Assembly: GCF_009865135.1 (NCBI RefSeq)
Contig: NZ_WWGH01000001.1
Location: forward strand, 62,001-126,000
Length of the DNA: 64,000 nt
Direction: 5' to 3'
Source: Streptomyces sp. SID8374
GTDB taxonomy: Bacteria > Actinomycetota > Actinomycetes > Streptomycetales > Streptomycetaceae
The position numbers and the translations under genes were made by a program. Shown in pieces: positions 45,005 to 53,717 of the stretch. Positions within the stretch are counted from its first letter, which is position 1, and every line of letters begins with the position of its first letter. The notes beneath the pieces are model-generated. The model searched no databases. It saw only the letters and a program-made list of their open reading frames with translations, and was not told where the DNA came from.

Positions 45005-45043
45005 GAAGCCCGCCCTCCCCGAGCCAAGGGGAGGGCGGGCTTC
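45005..45043 (+). terminator. Perfect 16-bp hairpin terminator after the chitinase
   Basis: Arms 45005-45020 and 45028-45043 are exactly complementary with a 7-nt loop, 17 nt after the stop and followed by a pyrimidine-rich TTCTTCT-type tail. Confidence 0.9.
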
Positions 45044-45065
45044 TTCTCGGCTGCCGGGCGGCCGG

Positions 45066-45254
45066 TCAGGCGCGCCCCGCCCTGTTCCGGCAGGCGTCGT
45101 GGGCCGCAAGTGCGACGAACCCCGTGACGAAGGCGACCGGGCCGCCGTAGAGCAGAAGAGGGCCTACGTCGGAGATGAAGTCGCCGATGGCGAGAACCGC
45201 GACGACGTCGATGTAGCAGAACAGGAGCAGCACCCCCGCGCCGAGCCTCATCAT
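45066..45254 (-). CDS. Small two-span membrane protein
   Basis: A 62-residue hydrophobic protein: MMRLGAGVLLLFCYIDVVAV forms the first membrane segment and GPLLLYGGPVAFVTGFVALA the second, with a basic CRNRAGRA tail. The ATG at 45254 has a strong GGGGGAGA ribosome site, better than the longer GTG at 45290. Function unknown. It sits between the chitinase terminator and the acyl-CoA ligase. Confidence 0.65.
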   Translation of the reverse strand: MMRLGAGVLLLFCYIDVVAVLAIGDFISDVGPLLLYGGPVAFVTGFVALAAHDACRNRAGRA

Positions 45255-45337
45255 CAGCTCTCCCCCTTCGGCGACCGCTCCTTCGTCCACGGTATGCCCG
45301 GCCCGTTCCGGTCCGACACCGCCGGGGGCGCGACCGG

Positions 45338-46837
45338 TCAGGCCAGCCGGTCCCGCAGCTCCCGCTTGAGAATCTTCCCGCTGGCGTTGCGCGGGAGCTG
45401 GTCCACGAAGACGACCCGCTTGGGCGCCTTGAAGTGGGCGAGCCGTTCGCGGGCGTGGTCGATGAGTTCGGTGTCGCTCGCCTCGCCTCGCAGGACGACG
45501 ACGGCGGTGACGGCCTCGATCCAGCGCTCGTCGGGCAGGCCGATGACCGCTGTCTCGGCGACGGCGGGGTGGGTGTAGAGGGCGTCCTCCACCTGGCGGG
45601 AGGCGACCAGGACACCGCCGGAGTTGATGACGTCCTTCACCCGGTCGACGACGGTGAAGTAGCCCTCGGCGTCGCGGACCGCGAGGTCGCCGGAGCGGAA
45701 CCAGCCGTCGCGGAAGGCGTCCGCCGTCTCCTCGGGCTTGTCCCAGTAACCGGTGCAGAGTTGGGGCGAGCGGTAGACCACCTCGCCCGGGGTGCCGTCC
45801 GGGACCTCGCGCCCCTCCTCGTCGACGACGCGGGCCTCCACGAAGAGGACGGGCCGGCCGCAGGACTCCATCCGGCCCTCGTGCTCGTCCGGGCCGAGGA
45901 CGGTGGCGAGGGGGCCGATCTCGCTCTGGCCGAAGCAGTTGTAGAACGCCAGGTTCGGCAGGCGGGCGCGCAGCCGTTCCAGGACGGGTACGGGCATGAT
46001 CGACGCCCCGTAGTACGCCTTGCGGAGGGCGGAGAGGTCGCGGGTGGCGAAGTCCGGGTGGTTGGAGAGGCCGATCCAGACCGTGGGCGGGGCGAACAGG
46101 CTGTCGGCCAGGCCCGCTTCGACCAGGTCGAAGATCCGGCCCGCGTCGGGGGCGTCCAGGATGGTGTTCTCCGCCCCGACCGCCAGATACGGCAGCAGGA
46201 ACACATGCATCTGGGCGGAGTGGTAGAGCGGCAGCGAGTGCACGGGCCGGTCACCGGCCGCCAGGCCGAGGGCGGTGATCGCGCTGACGTACTCGTGGAC
46301 CAGGGCCCCGTGCGTCATCATCGCGCCCTTGGGGAGGGCGGTGGTCCCGGAGGTGTAGAGCAGCTGCACCAGGTCGCCGGAGCCGGGGGCGCGCTCCGGG
46401 GTGAAGGGGAGCTCGGTGTCCAGGGCGTCGAGGAGTGAGCCGGGCGCGTCGCGCAGGGCGCGCGCGGGAGGGCCCGCGGGGATGCGGTCGGCGAGGTCCG
46501 GGTCGGTGAGGACGAGGGCGGAGCCTGACTGGTCCAGCAGGTAGGCCAGGTCGTCGCCGGTGAGGTTCTGGTTGACGGGGACGTGGACGAGCCCGGCCCG
46601 GGCGCAGGCGAGGAAGGCGATCAGACAGACATCGGAGTTGTGGGCGTACGAGGCCACCCGGTCGCCGGGGCGCAGCGCGTGTTCGCCGGTCAGGACGGCG
46701 GCCGCGGTGGAGACCGCCGCGTCGAGTGCCCCGTAGGTCCAGGCCCGCCCGCCGTACCGCACGGCGGTCCGTTCCGGGGTGCGGCGGGCGCTGCGGGTGA
46801 GGACGCCGTCGACTGTGCTGCTGCGTACACCGGTCAT
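45338..46837 (-). CDS. Long-chain fatty-acid-CoA ligase family protein
   Basis: A 499-residue ANL ligase of the FadD/CaiC type. Landmarks are LLYTSGTTALPKGAM, YNCFGQSEIGPLATVL, FRSGDLAVRDAEGYFTVVDR and the C-terminal PRNASGKILKREL with catalytic Lys. It activates a carboxylic acid to a CoA thioester; chain length cannot be told from sequence. The start at 46837 (MTGVRSSTVDG) is favoured. A lectin-like gene fragment lies directly upstream on the other strand. Confidence 0.92.
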   Translation of the reverse strand: MTGVRSSTVDGVLTRSARRTPERTAVRYGGRAWTYGALDAAVSTAAAVLTGEHALRPGDRVASYAHNSDVCLIAFLACARAGLVHVPVNQNLTGDDLAYLLDQSGSALVLTDPDLADRIPAGPPARALRDAPGSLLDALDTELPFTPERAPGSGDLVQLLYTSGTTALPKGAMMTHGALVHEYVSAITALGLAAGDRPVHSLPLYHSAQMHVFLLPYLAVGAENTILDAPDAGRIFDLVEAGLADSLFAPPTVWIGLSNHPDFATRDLSALRKAYYGASIMPVPVLERLRARLPNLAFYNCFGQSEIGPLATVLGPDEHEGRMESCGRPVLFVEARVVDEEGREVPDGTPGEVVYRSPQLCTGYWDKPEETADAFRDGWFRSGDLAVRDAEGYFTVVDRVKDVINSGGVLVASRQVEDALYTHPAVAETAVIGLPDERWIEAVTAVVVLRGEASDTELIDHARERLAHFKAPKRVVFVDQLPRNASGKILKRELRDRLA

Positions 46838-46888
46838 GACGTGATCCTGTGCGGCCTCTCCCGGCGGGTCAAGGGGCCGGTGAGGAGT

Positions 46889-47035
46889 GTTAAGGAAGGC
46901 CCGGCCCTGGCCGTCCACAACAACTACCTCTACTGCGTGCACCGCGGCGCCGGCAACGACCGGAACCCGTGGCGTAACCGCTTCAACGGCACCAACTGGC
47001 GCAACGGTGTCCGGCTACCCGGACACGTCGGCAGG
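46889..47035 (+). pseudogene. Fragment of a lectin-like beta-propeller repeat protein
   Basis: About 49 codons (KEGPALAVHNNYLYCVHRG, then RFNGTNW) match one repeat of a tectonin/PLL-like propeller found in large secreted Streptomyces hydrolases, where units read like PALAxFxxxLYCVHRG. Here only one unit is left, with no start, no secretion signal and no following repeat. It marks a truncated gene at the edge of the right-hand accessory block. The remaining 46838-47089 sequence shows no gene. Confidence 0.55.
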
Positions 47036-47085
47036 CTTGGTGTCACTCCCGAGGCCGTTGCCGGTCACCGCGGCCGGGTAGCCGG
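47011..47085. repeat. 12-bp perfect inverted repeat, 51-nt spacer
   Basis: CCGGCTACCCGG (47011-47022) and CCGGGTAGCCGG (47074-47085) are exact inverse copies just beyond the MMPL stop (47090, minus strand) and across the end of the lectin fragment. It could be a long-loop terminator or a scar of rearrangement. Confidence 0.5.
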
Positions 47086-47089
47086 GCGG

Positions 47090-49261
47090 TCAGCCCGCCA
47101 CGGCTTCACTCGGGGCGGTGCGCGGGCCGCGTCGACGACGTCGTCCGATGTGCGCGGGTCTCCACCAGTTGACGGGACCGAGAAGTGTCATGACTGCCGG
47201 AACGAGGATTCCACGGACCAGGATCGCATCGAGGGCCGCCGCAGAGGCGATGCCTACACCCATGAGTTTGAGGATGGTCACGTGGGAGGTCGCGATGGCG
47301 GCGGTGGAGATGGCGAGGGCCGCTGCCGCCGAGGTCATCAGCCGGCCGGTGCGGGAGATGCCCGTGACGACGGCCGTACGGTTGTCCAGGCCGCGGTCGA
47401 ACTCCTCCCTGATCCTGCCGAGGAGGAAGACTTCGTAGTCGAGGGACAGGCCGAACACCACGGCCAGGGTGAACAGCAGCAGACTCGCGTCGAGGGAACC
47501 GGTGACCGTGAACCCGCCCAGCACGTCCGCCCCGTGTCCGGACTGGAAGATCCACACAATCCATCCGAGGCCCGCGGCCAAGCTGATGACTGCCACCGCG
47601 AGCGCCTTCAGCGGTGCCACGGCACTGCGGGTGAACACGGTGAGCGCCGTCAGCAGGAACACGCACATCGCCACCGCCACCCACGGCAGCGCGCCGCGCA
47701 CCGCGTCCGTGGTGTCGGTGATCTGCCCGGCCCGACCACCTACCAGGACCGGGCCGGGCGCGGGAGTCTTCCGCAACGCATCGACCAGGCTCGCGCCCTG
47801 AGGTGTGTCGGGTCCCACCGTTGCCGCGACCAGCACCACCGCCGGGCGCCGCTCCGGCTGCGCCTGTCCGGGCCCGCCCGCCGCAGCGGCCGGCACCACG
47901 CGCACCGCCCCCACGTGCGGCAGCCGGGCCACGGCGGCCGTGTAGTTCGCGAGGGTCGCGTCCGGCCGTTCCAGGACCACCACCTGGACTCGCTCCGGAA
48001 CCACCTCGAAGCGGCCGCGCACGTCCGCGGCCGCGGCGGCGGACGAGGCCGTCGGTGCCAGCGTCCGCTCGTCGATCGCGCCCAACCGCAGACCCGTTGC
48101 CGGCCAAGCCATCACGACCAGCACCGCCAGCGCTCCTACGGCCGCCGCCGCGGGCCGGGCGGTGACACGGCGGGCGAGCTCGCGCCAGAACCCGCTCGGC
48201 CCCCCGATGGAATCCCGGCGCAGCCGGCGCAGCGGGTCGGCGCCATCGACGCGATCACCCAGCAGCGTCAACGCGGCCGGCAGCACCGTCAACGCGGCCA
48301 GCGCCGCCAGCAGCGTCACCGCCACACCCGCAAGAGCCAGCGCACGCAGCAGCGGAACAGGGATGGCGGCCACCGCTACCAGGCATGAAGAGATCACTAC
48401 GGCGGAACAGAGCACACAGCGCCCCGATGTATCAAGAGCTACTTCCAGTGCTCGGGCGCGCGGCATCCCCTTCGCGTGCTCCTCGCGGTAGCGGGCGAGG
48501 ACGAACACGGTGAAGTCGATCGACAGACCGAAGCCGATGGCCGCGGCCGCGTTGACCGCGAACGCGGACACATCGGTCACGTGGGCCAGCAGGCCCAGCA
48601 ACGGAGCACAGCAGATGACGGCCGGCACCGCGACCACGAGCGGCAGCGCGGCCGCAGCCCAGGAACCGTAGGTCAGCAACAGGAGAAGCACGACGAGCGG
48701 TGCGGCCCAGAGTTCGGCCCTCAGCAGATCGGCCCCGCCCTGCCGGTCGATCTCGGCCGTCGCCCACGAGGCCCCGCTGGCATCCACCCGCATCCCCGGC
48801 ACGGCCGCCCGCGCCTTGGGCACCAGACGCGATGCCGCTTCCTTGCGGTCGCCGTCGCTGCCCGACAGCGAGACCGTCACCAAACCGGTGCGCCCGTCAC
48901 GGGAGCTCAGCCACGGGTCCCCCGTGGCAGCCGACCGCACCGTACGCACAGCCGGCTCTCCCGCCAGCACACGGGCGACAACACCGGCACCCGCTGCGAC
49001 CGACGGCCGCCCGCCCCCGTCGCGGGCCGTCAGCGCGAGCACGAGATCCGGGGTGCCGACGCCCAGCAGCTCCGCCTGTTCCTGAGCCCTGGCCGACTCG
49101 GTGCCGGTGGCGATGGTCCCCCCAGCACCGAAGGCGCCGGACACCGCGGGAAGACTCAGGAGGGCCACGGCCAGCGCGACCGCCGCGCCTGCCACCACCC
49201 CCCGGGCCCGGGACGCCGACCACGCCCGCCTCCCTTTCCCGTTCTCGCTGCGTACTGGCAT
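47090..49261 (-). CDS. MMPL-family RND transporter
   Basis: A 723-residue exporter with the MMPL/RND duplicated layout. The N-terminal transmembrane segment is followed by a large extracytoplasmic loop and a five-to-six-span block (LLLLLTYGSWAAAALPLVVA, FGLSIDFTVFVLARYREEHA), then a second loop and a second block with FGLSLDYEVFLLGRIREEF. Both GxSxDY/F motifs carry proton-relay aspartates. Such proteins export lipids or lipophilic small molecules. It shares a strand with the frameshifted gene upstream (114-nt gap) and probably its promoter. Its cargo may be the product of the adjacent decarboxylase and acyltransferase. Confidence 0.92.
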   Translation of the reverse strand: MPVRSENGKGRRAWSASRARGVVAGAAVALAVALLSLPAVSGAFGAGGTIATGTESARAQEQAELLGVGTPDLVLALTARDGGGRPSVAAGAGVVARVLAGEPAVRTVRSAATGDPWLSSRDGRTGLVTVSLSGSDGDRKEAASRLVPKARAAVPGMRVDASGASWATAEIDRQGGADLLRAELWAAPLVVLLLLLTYGSWAAAALPLVVAVPAVICCAPLLGLLAHVTDVSAFAVNAAAAIGFGLSIDFTVFVLARYREEHAKGMPRARALEVALDTSGRCVLCSAVVISSCLVAVAAIPVPLLRALALAGVAVTLLAALAALTVLPAALTLLGDRVDGADPLRRLRRDSIGGPSGFWRELARRVTARPAAAAVGALAVLVVMAWPATGLRLGAIDERTLAPTASSAAAAADVRGRFEVVPERVQVVVLERPDATLANYTAAVARLPHVGAVRVVPAAAAGGPGQAQPERRPAVVLVAATVGPDTPQGASLVDALRKTPAPGPVLVGGRAGQITDTTDAVRGALPWVAVAMCVFLLTALTVFTRSAVAPLKALAVAVISLAAGLGWIVWIFQSGHGADVLGGFTVTGSLDASLLLFTLAVVFGLSLDYEVFLLGRIREEFDRGLDNRTAVVTGISRTGRLMTSAAAALAISTAAIATSHVTILKLMGVGIASAAALDAILVRGILVPAVMTLLGPVNWWRPAHIGRRRRRGPRTAPSEAVAG

Positions 49262-49375
49262 GACCGCACTAACGAGCAACCCGCACAACAGTGATGTCGC
49301 CACTGGCCGGAAGACTGCCGAGCAGCCGAACCGAGCCGGTTCTCCCGGCCGGCTCCGGGCGCGTCAAGGGTGCCT

Positions 49376-50273
49376 TCAGTGGTGAAGGGTGAGGTTTTCG
49401 TCGCGGGCGTCGGGCAGTTCGGCCGGCCTGGCGGCGGGCGCGGCGTCCAGGACGGTGCGGCGCCGCCGGCACAGGCGTTCCAGAGCTTGTGTCCCTGGTT
49501 CCGCGCCGCGGAGCAGGGAGGGTCCGGAGCCGACGAAGCGCGAGCAGACGCCCACGTGGGCCTGGTGAACGTCCGTCAGGACCTCGACCAGGCGCCGGTG
49601 CGGCCGAACCCCACTCGCGCAGGCTCCGCACGAGGACGCGGTGATCGGACGACCACAGGCCGGAGAACCCTGTCCGGGGAACGTGCGGTGGGGTCATCGA
49701 AGGCCGGACGGTGTCGTGGTAGTCCTGCACGTCGAAGGAGGCGGTGACGCGCAGGGCGGAGGCGCTGGCGCGCAGGAAGTGAGCCGCGCTGTCGAGGCCA
49801 GCGGCGGAACCTGTGGCCGACGGAGCGCGAAGGGCGTGCCGCACGGCGACGACGGTCGCCTGGGTGAGGGCGAAGAAGAGCCGGTGCCCCTGGATCCAGC
49901 GTTGGTGCACCGTGGCCTGCGTACGGGATCCGGAAAGGCTGGTTCGCGAGGTCAGCCCGGCCGCGTGCGCGGCAAGTTCGAGGTCGGGCTCCGCCAAGGA
50001 TCCGTCCGGGTGCCGGGAGAAGGCCCGCACTGCGGCGAGGGTGTCGTCGAGGGCGTCGATCAACAGGGACGCGGGGGCGCAGGCGCAACGTGAGACCGCG
50101 AAGTAGTCGTCGAACACGGCTTCGCGGGGATCACGTTCGGGAATGTGACGGTGGTCGGGCGGTGTGTGGTGACGGTCGCGCCGGTTCGCGGCCTCGCGCA
50201 GGGTCGCCAGGCTGTGGGGCAGGTGCTGCGGCGGAGCGAGCCACAGCACGGATTCGCTTGTCATCTGGGCCAT
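49376..50273 (-). pseudogene. Unrecognised enzyme-like gene with a probable +1 frameshift
   Basis: Frame 1 starts at ATG 50273 (MAQMTSESVLWL) and reads convincingly through FDVQDYHDTVRPSMTPPHVP and GFSGLWSSDHRVLVRSLREW to about 49612. It then turns into low-quality Arg/Pro sequence. Dropping one G of the run at 49609-49612 restores a natural continuation (VRPHRRLVEVLTDVHQAHVG, then VCSRFVGSGPSLLRG) ending at TGA 49376-49378, for about 298 residues. It is either a real frameshift or a base-calling error. No family is recognised; a heme-dioxygenase-like fold (PrnB/IDO type) crossed my mind but I cannot support it. Divergent from the decarboxylase, 32 nt apart. Confidence 0.65.
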
Positions 50274-50290
50274 TTCACTAGTTTTAATGC

Positions 50291-50301
50291 GGTACGTTAC
50301 C
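50291..50301. promoter_or_regulatory. 11-bp palindrome in a 32-nt divergent promoter
   Basis: GGTA-CGT-TACC is a perfect dyad lying between two divergent starts only 32 nt apart (50273 and 50306), in an AT-rich stretch containing ACTAGTTTTAATG. Such a short shared region implies overlapping promoters and one operator for both directions. Confidence 0.45.
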
Positions 50302-50305
50302 TGGC

Positions 50306-51784
50306 ATGTCGGTGACTCTTGGTGATGATTCGTTCCGCAGTGCAATCGGTGAGGTCGCAGCGATCCTCGAGGACTACTGGGAGGACCTGCGCGAGGAACG
50401 TCTGCCGGTGACGCCGGACCTTCGCCCCGGTGACGTACGGGCGATGCTGCCCGACCGCGTACCGGTGCACGGCGAGCCGATCCGTGACGTGCTGGCCGAT
50501 GTACGGCGTGTGGTGATGCCCGGTCTCGTGCACTGGCAGCACCCGTCGTTCCTCGGCTACTACCCCACCCAGACCAGTCCGGCGTCAGTGGTCGGCGAGC
50601 TGTTGGCCTCCGGTCTGGCGGTCCAGCACATGATGTGGTCCACCGGCCCGGCCGCCACCGAACTCGAGGAAGCGGTACTGGACCAACTCGCGGTCGCGCT
50701 GGGCCTGCCGGAGCGATTCCTCAGCGGCGGGAACGGCGGCGGGGTCCTGCAGGACTCCGCGTCATCGGCGGTCCTGGTGGCTGTGGTCGCCGCCCTGTAC
50801 CGGGCCTCGGGCGGGCGCTGGCGCGAGCACGGCGCCGAGGGGCGCTACCGTCTGTACTGCACCGACCAGGCGAACTCCTGTGTCCCCAAGGCCTCGCGCA
50901 TCGCCGGCCTGGGAGAACCGGTGCTGATCGCTACCACGGCCGGCACCTGCGAGATGGACCCCCGCGCCCTGCGCGAGCGACTGGCAGCCGATCGCGCCGC
51001 CGGCGTCGTACCCGCGATCGTGGTCGCCTCCGTCGGCACCACGGGCACCTGCGCCATCGACCCGGTCGCCGCCGTCGCCGCCGTGTGCCGCGAGTTCGCG
51101 GCCTGGCTGCACGTGGACGCCGCCTACGCCGGGTCGGCGGCTGTTTGCCCGGAGAACCGCTGGATCAACGAGGGCGTCGAGCACGCCGACTCCTACGCCG
51201 TGAACTGCCACAAGTGGCTGCTCACAGGACCGCCCTGCGACGCCATGTGGGTGGCCGACCGGCACAGCCTGACCGCCGCCATGGACATCCGCCCGGCCTT
51301 CCTCCGCAACCAGGCCAGCGACTCGGGCGATGTCACCGACTTCCGGGACTGGCAGGTGCCGCTGATGCACCCCTTCCGCGCCTTGAAGCTGTGGTTCGTG
51401 CTGCGCACCCACGGCGTCGAGGGCCTGCGCGCGCACATCCGCGAACAGCTTTCCCACGCCGCGCTCTTCGCCGACCTGGTCCGGGAGAGCCCCGGCTTCG
51501 AACTCGTCTCGCACTCACTCGGGCTGGTGTGCTTCCGTCTCTCCGGCGACAACTCCCGCACCGAGCGCCTGCGTACGGATCTCGACGCCACCCATCAGAT
51601 CCTGGTGACGCCCACCACCGTCGACGGCCGCTACATCCTGCGTGCGGCCCTGGGCTCGCGCCTGGCGTCCCGGACGTCCGTGCGCAAGGCCTGGGCGCTG
51701 GTCCGCGAGGTCGCCGCCTCGATCCCCGACGACCGGCCCACGTCATCCGAAACCTCGGCGACACCCTCGGTAGGCGCCCGGTAA
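50306..51784 (+). CDS. PLP-dependent aromatic-amino-acid decarboxylase family protein
   Basis: A 492-residue group II decarboxylase resembling aromatic L-amino-acid / tryptophan decarboxylases. It shows HPSFLGYYPTQTSPASVVGEL (substrate entry), WLHVDAAYAG (PLP-binding Asp) and NCHKWLLT, whose Lys forms the Schiff base. It should release CO2 from an amino acid to give an amine such as tryptamine, tyramine or phenethylamine; the exact substrate cannot be read. It has weak or absent ribosome site at ATG 50306, possibly a near-leaderless mRNA. The acyltransferase gene follows after 87 nt, with a short hairpin at 51811-51828 between them. Confidence 0.9.
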   Translation: MSVTLGDDSFRSAIGEVAAILEDYWEDLREERLPVTPDLRPGDVRAMLPDRVPVHGEPIRDVLADVRRVVMPGLVHWQHPSFLGYYPTQTSPASVVGELLASGLAVQHMMWSTGPAATELEEAVLDQLAVALGLPERFLSGGNGGGVLQDSASSAVLVAVVAALYRASGGRWREHGAEGRYRLYCTDQANSCVPKASRIAGLGEPVLIATTAGTCEMDPRALRERLAADRAAGVVPAIVVASVGTTGTCAIDPVAAVAAVCREFAAWLHVDAAYAGSAAVCPENRWINEGVEHADSYAVNCHKWLLTGPPCDAMWVADRHSLTAAMDIRPAFLRNQASDSGDVTDFRDWQVPLMHPFRALKLWFVLRTHGVEGLRAHIREQLSHAALFADLVRESPGFELVSHSLGLVCFRLSGDNSRTERLRTDLDATHQILVTPTTVDGRYILRAALGSRLASRTSVRKAWALVREVAASIPDDRPTSSETSATPSVGAR

Positions 51785-51871
51785 CCAGGAGACGTGCCCG
51801 TACAGCGCCACATGGGCACAGGCCCATGATCCACACTCTCGCCACACGAACGGCATTCAGCGGAGAACAAC

Positions 51872-53146
51872 GTGCACGAACATGACGCAGCGACCGCGGC
51901 GGGCGAACGCTGGTTCGACTACGCGGCCGCGCACCCGCATTCGAGCTTGGAGATCGGCGGAGCGGCCGTGGTCGCCGGCCCCACACCTTCGACCGCCGAG
52001 TTGCACGCGTTGATCGACTTGATCCGGGCGGCCCACCCGCCGCTGCGCGACCGGGCCCGCGTACGGGGCGCGAGCGCGGGAGGCCCGGCCGAGCCCGCCG
52101 AGCACCTCCAGGAGGTCGTACTGCCCGCGCGCGGCGGTGACGTCGCGCTGCACGCGGCGATCGAGCGCGTGAGCGCCCAGCCGCTGACGGACGTCTCCTG
52201 GGGCATGACCCTGCTCCACGGTCACCGCGACAACGAGTTCGCTCTGCTCCTTCGCGCCCACCACGGCCTGCTGGACGGCATGTCCCTCATCGGGATCACG
52301 CTCGCCGCGGTTCGGGAAGCCGGCCTTCCGCAGCGCCGCGCGGCTCCCGCGCCCCCACCCTCCTGGACGACCGCACGCGTGCGCGCCCTGGTACGCGCGG
52401 TCGCCGGCCTCGCGCTGCCCGCGCGCGCCATCAGCCTCGGCCCCACACGCGGCCAGGCCCCGACCGGCCCGCCCAAGCGCCTGTGGGCTCCTACCTCGCT
52501 GCCTCGTATGAAGGCCATCGCGCTGGCGGCCGGCACCAGTCTCAACGACGTCTACCTGGCCGCCCTCGCCGGCGCCCTGCGCCCCGGCCTGCCCGACCGT
52601 GCCGCAGGTACCGTACGGGCGATGGTCCCGCTCAATACCCGGCGCGGCAGCACGAGAGCCGCGTTGGGCAACTTCCACCGCGGCGTCCCCGTCGCCCTGC
52701 CCTGCCACCTGCACTCGGCTGCCGAGCGGCTGACCGCCACACACCTGGCCACCGCGAACATCCGGACCGGCCGCCGCGACCCCGACGCGGACGTCCTGTT
52801 CGAGACCCTGCCCACGCGCTGGCACGGCAGGGCCCTGGCGTGGGCCCTGCAACCGCGGCGCACCACACTGGTGGCCACCCATGTCCCCGGCCCCGCACGT
52901 CCCCTCGAACTCGACGGCCACAGCATCGACACCTTGCTGCCGCTGATGTTCCTGCCCGCAGGACACCATCTGTCGGTCTGCCTGGGCGAATACGCCGGAA
53001 CCGCGCACCTGGCCGTCGTCGCCGATCCCAGCCTGCCCGGCATCGACGAACTCCCCACCCGCTGGCTCGCGGAACTCGACGCGTTCGAAGCCGCCTTCAC
53101 GCCACCCCGGCAACCTCCGGTTGCCGACGCCCGGTCTGCGCGGTGA
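51872..53146 (+). CDS. WS/DGAT-like acyltransferase (condensation-fold)
   Basis: A 424-residue protein of the wax-ester-synthase/diacylglycerol-acyltransferase superfamily. The active-site motif is AHHGLLDGMS (HHxxxDG), followed by SLNDVYLAALAGALR and PLNTRRG...LGNFHRGVPVALP, typical of the second domain (DUF1298-like). These enzymes transfer an acyl group from acyl-CoA to an alcohol or amine. Placed after a decarboxylase, it could N-acylate the amine. GTG at 51872 with GGAG seven nt upstream. The N-terminal lobe is shorter than in true wax-ester synthases, suggesting a small-molecule acceptor. Confidence 0.87.
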   Translation: MHEHDAATAAGERWFDYAAAHPHSSLEIGGAAVVAGPTPSTAELHALIDLIRAAHPPLRDRARVRGASAGGPAEPAEHLQEVVLPARGGDVALHAAIERVSAQPLTDVSWGMTLLHGHRDNEFALLLRAHHGLLDGMSLIGITLAAVREAGLPQRRAAPAPPPSWTTARVRALVRAVAGLALPARAISLGPTRGQAPTGPPKRLWAPTSLPRMKAIALAAGTSLNDVYLAALAGALRPGLPDRAAGTVRAMVPLNTRRGSTRAALGNFHRGVPVALPCHLHSAAERLTATHLATANIRTGRRDPDADVLFETLPTRWHGRALAWALQPRRTTLVATHVPGPARPLELDGHSIDTLLPLMFLPAGHHLSVCLGEYAGTAHLAVVADPSLPGIDELPTRWLAELDAFEAAFTPPRQPPVADARSAR

Positions 53147-53210
53147 CGGCCGTCCGTACCCGGAACGGCTACGCGTGACGAGCCGCGTGCCTCACCGGTG
53201 ACGACAGCAC

Positions 53211-53717
53211 TCAGTTGGGGTTCAGGTGTCCCCAGGTGTACACGGGGTCGGTTTCGTCGCGTCGCGATGCGACCCAGTCGGGGGCCAGGCCGTCGACGAT
53301 GCTGACGACGCGCGACTCGTCGAACACGACGACCCGGTCGGCGATGCCCCAGGAACCGTCGCGCCGCTCGAACCGGTCGACGTACCGGCAGCGGATGATC
53401 GCCAGGTCCTGCTGCCCGCCGGGCTCGGCGGGTTTCTGCCGCAGGAAACACAGGCAGTACGACTCGACATCGGCACGGTCCTCCTCCGTGAACTCCACGA
53501 GCACGTTGGAGATGAAGTGCTGGGAGGAGTCGATGGTGCGGTGGCGGGCCCGAATGTCCTCGACGAGCCCTGCGGCGTCGCCCCTGTACCCGCCGTGGAC
53601 GTCGACCGCGTCGTCGAAGTAGCAGGCGGCGATGGCCGCGTAGTCCAGTCGGTCCACCGCCCTGGCGTACCGGAACAGGACGTCCTGGATCTCGAAACGG
53701 TCGTCGGCGCGGCTCAT
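53211..53717 (-). CDS. NTF2/SnoaL-like protein
   Basis: A 168-residue cone-fold protein of the SnoaL_4 / NTF2 type (DDRFEIQDVLFRYARAVDRLDY at the N-terminus, CRYVDRFERRDGSWGIADRV in the sheet). Relatives include bile-acid 7-alpha-dehydratase (BaiE), steroid isomerases and cyclases, so dehydration or isomerisation is plausible. Its ATG overlaps the stop of the flavoprotein (ATGA). It is the last gene of the minus-strand operon and converges on the acyltransferase gene. Confidence 0.82.
   Translation of the reverse strand: MSRADDRFEIQDVLFRYARAVDRLDYAAIAACYFDDAVDVHGGYRGDAAGLVEDIRARHRTIDSSQHFISNVLVEFTEEDRADVESYCLCFLRQKPAEPGGQQDLAIIRCRYVDRFERRDGSWGIADRVVVFDESRVVSIVDGLAPDWVASRRDETDPVYTWGHLNPN

Noticed and set aside
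47011..47085. Insertion-sequence terminal repeats near the MMPL gene
   Set aside because: The 12-bp inverted repeat encloses only 51 nt and no transposase or target duplication is visible.
47090..53146. A polyketide or nonribosomal peptide cluster
   Set aside because: No KS, AT, carrier-protein, adenylation or thioesterase domain is present; only decarboxylase, acyltransferase and exporter families are seen.
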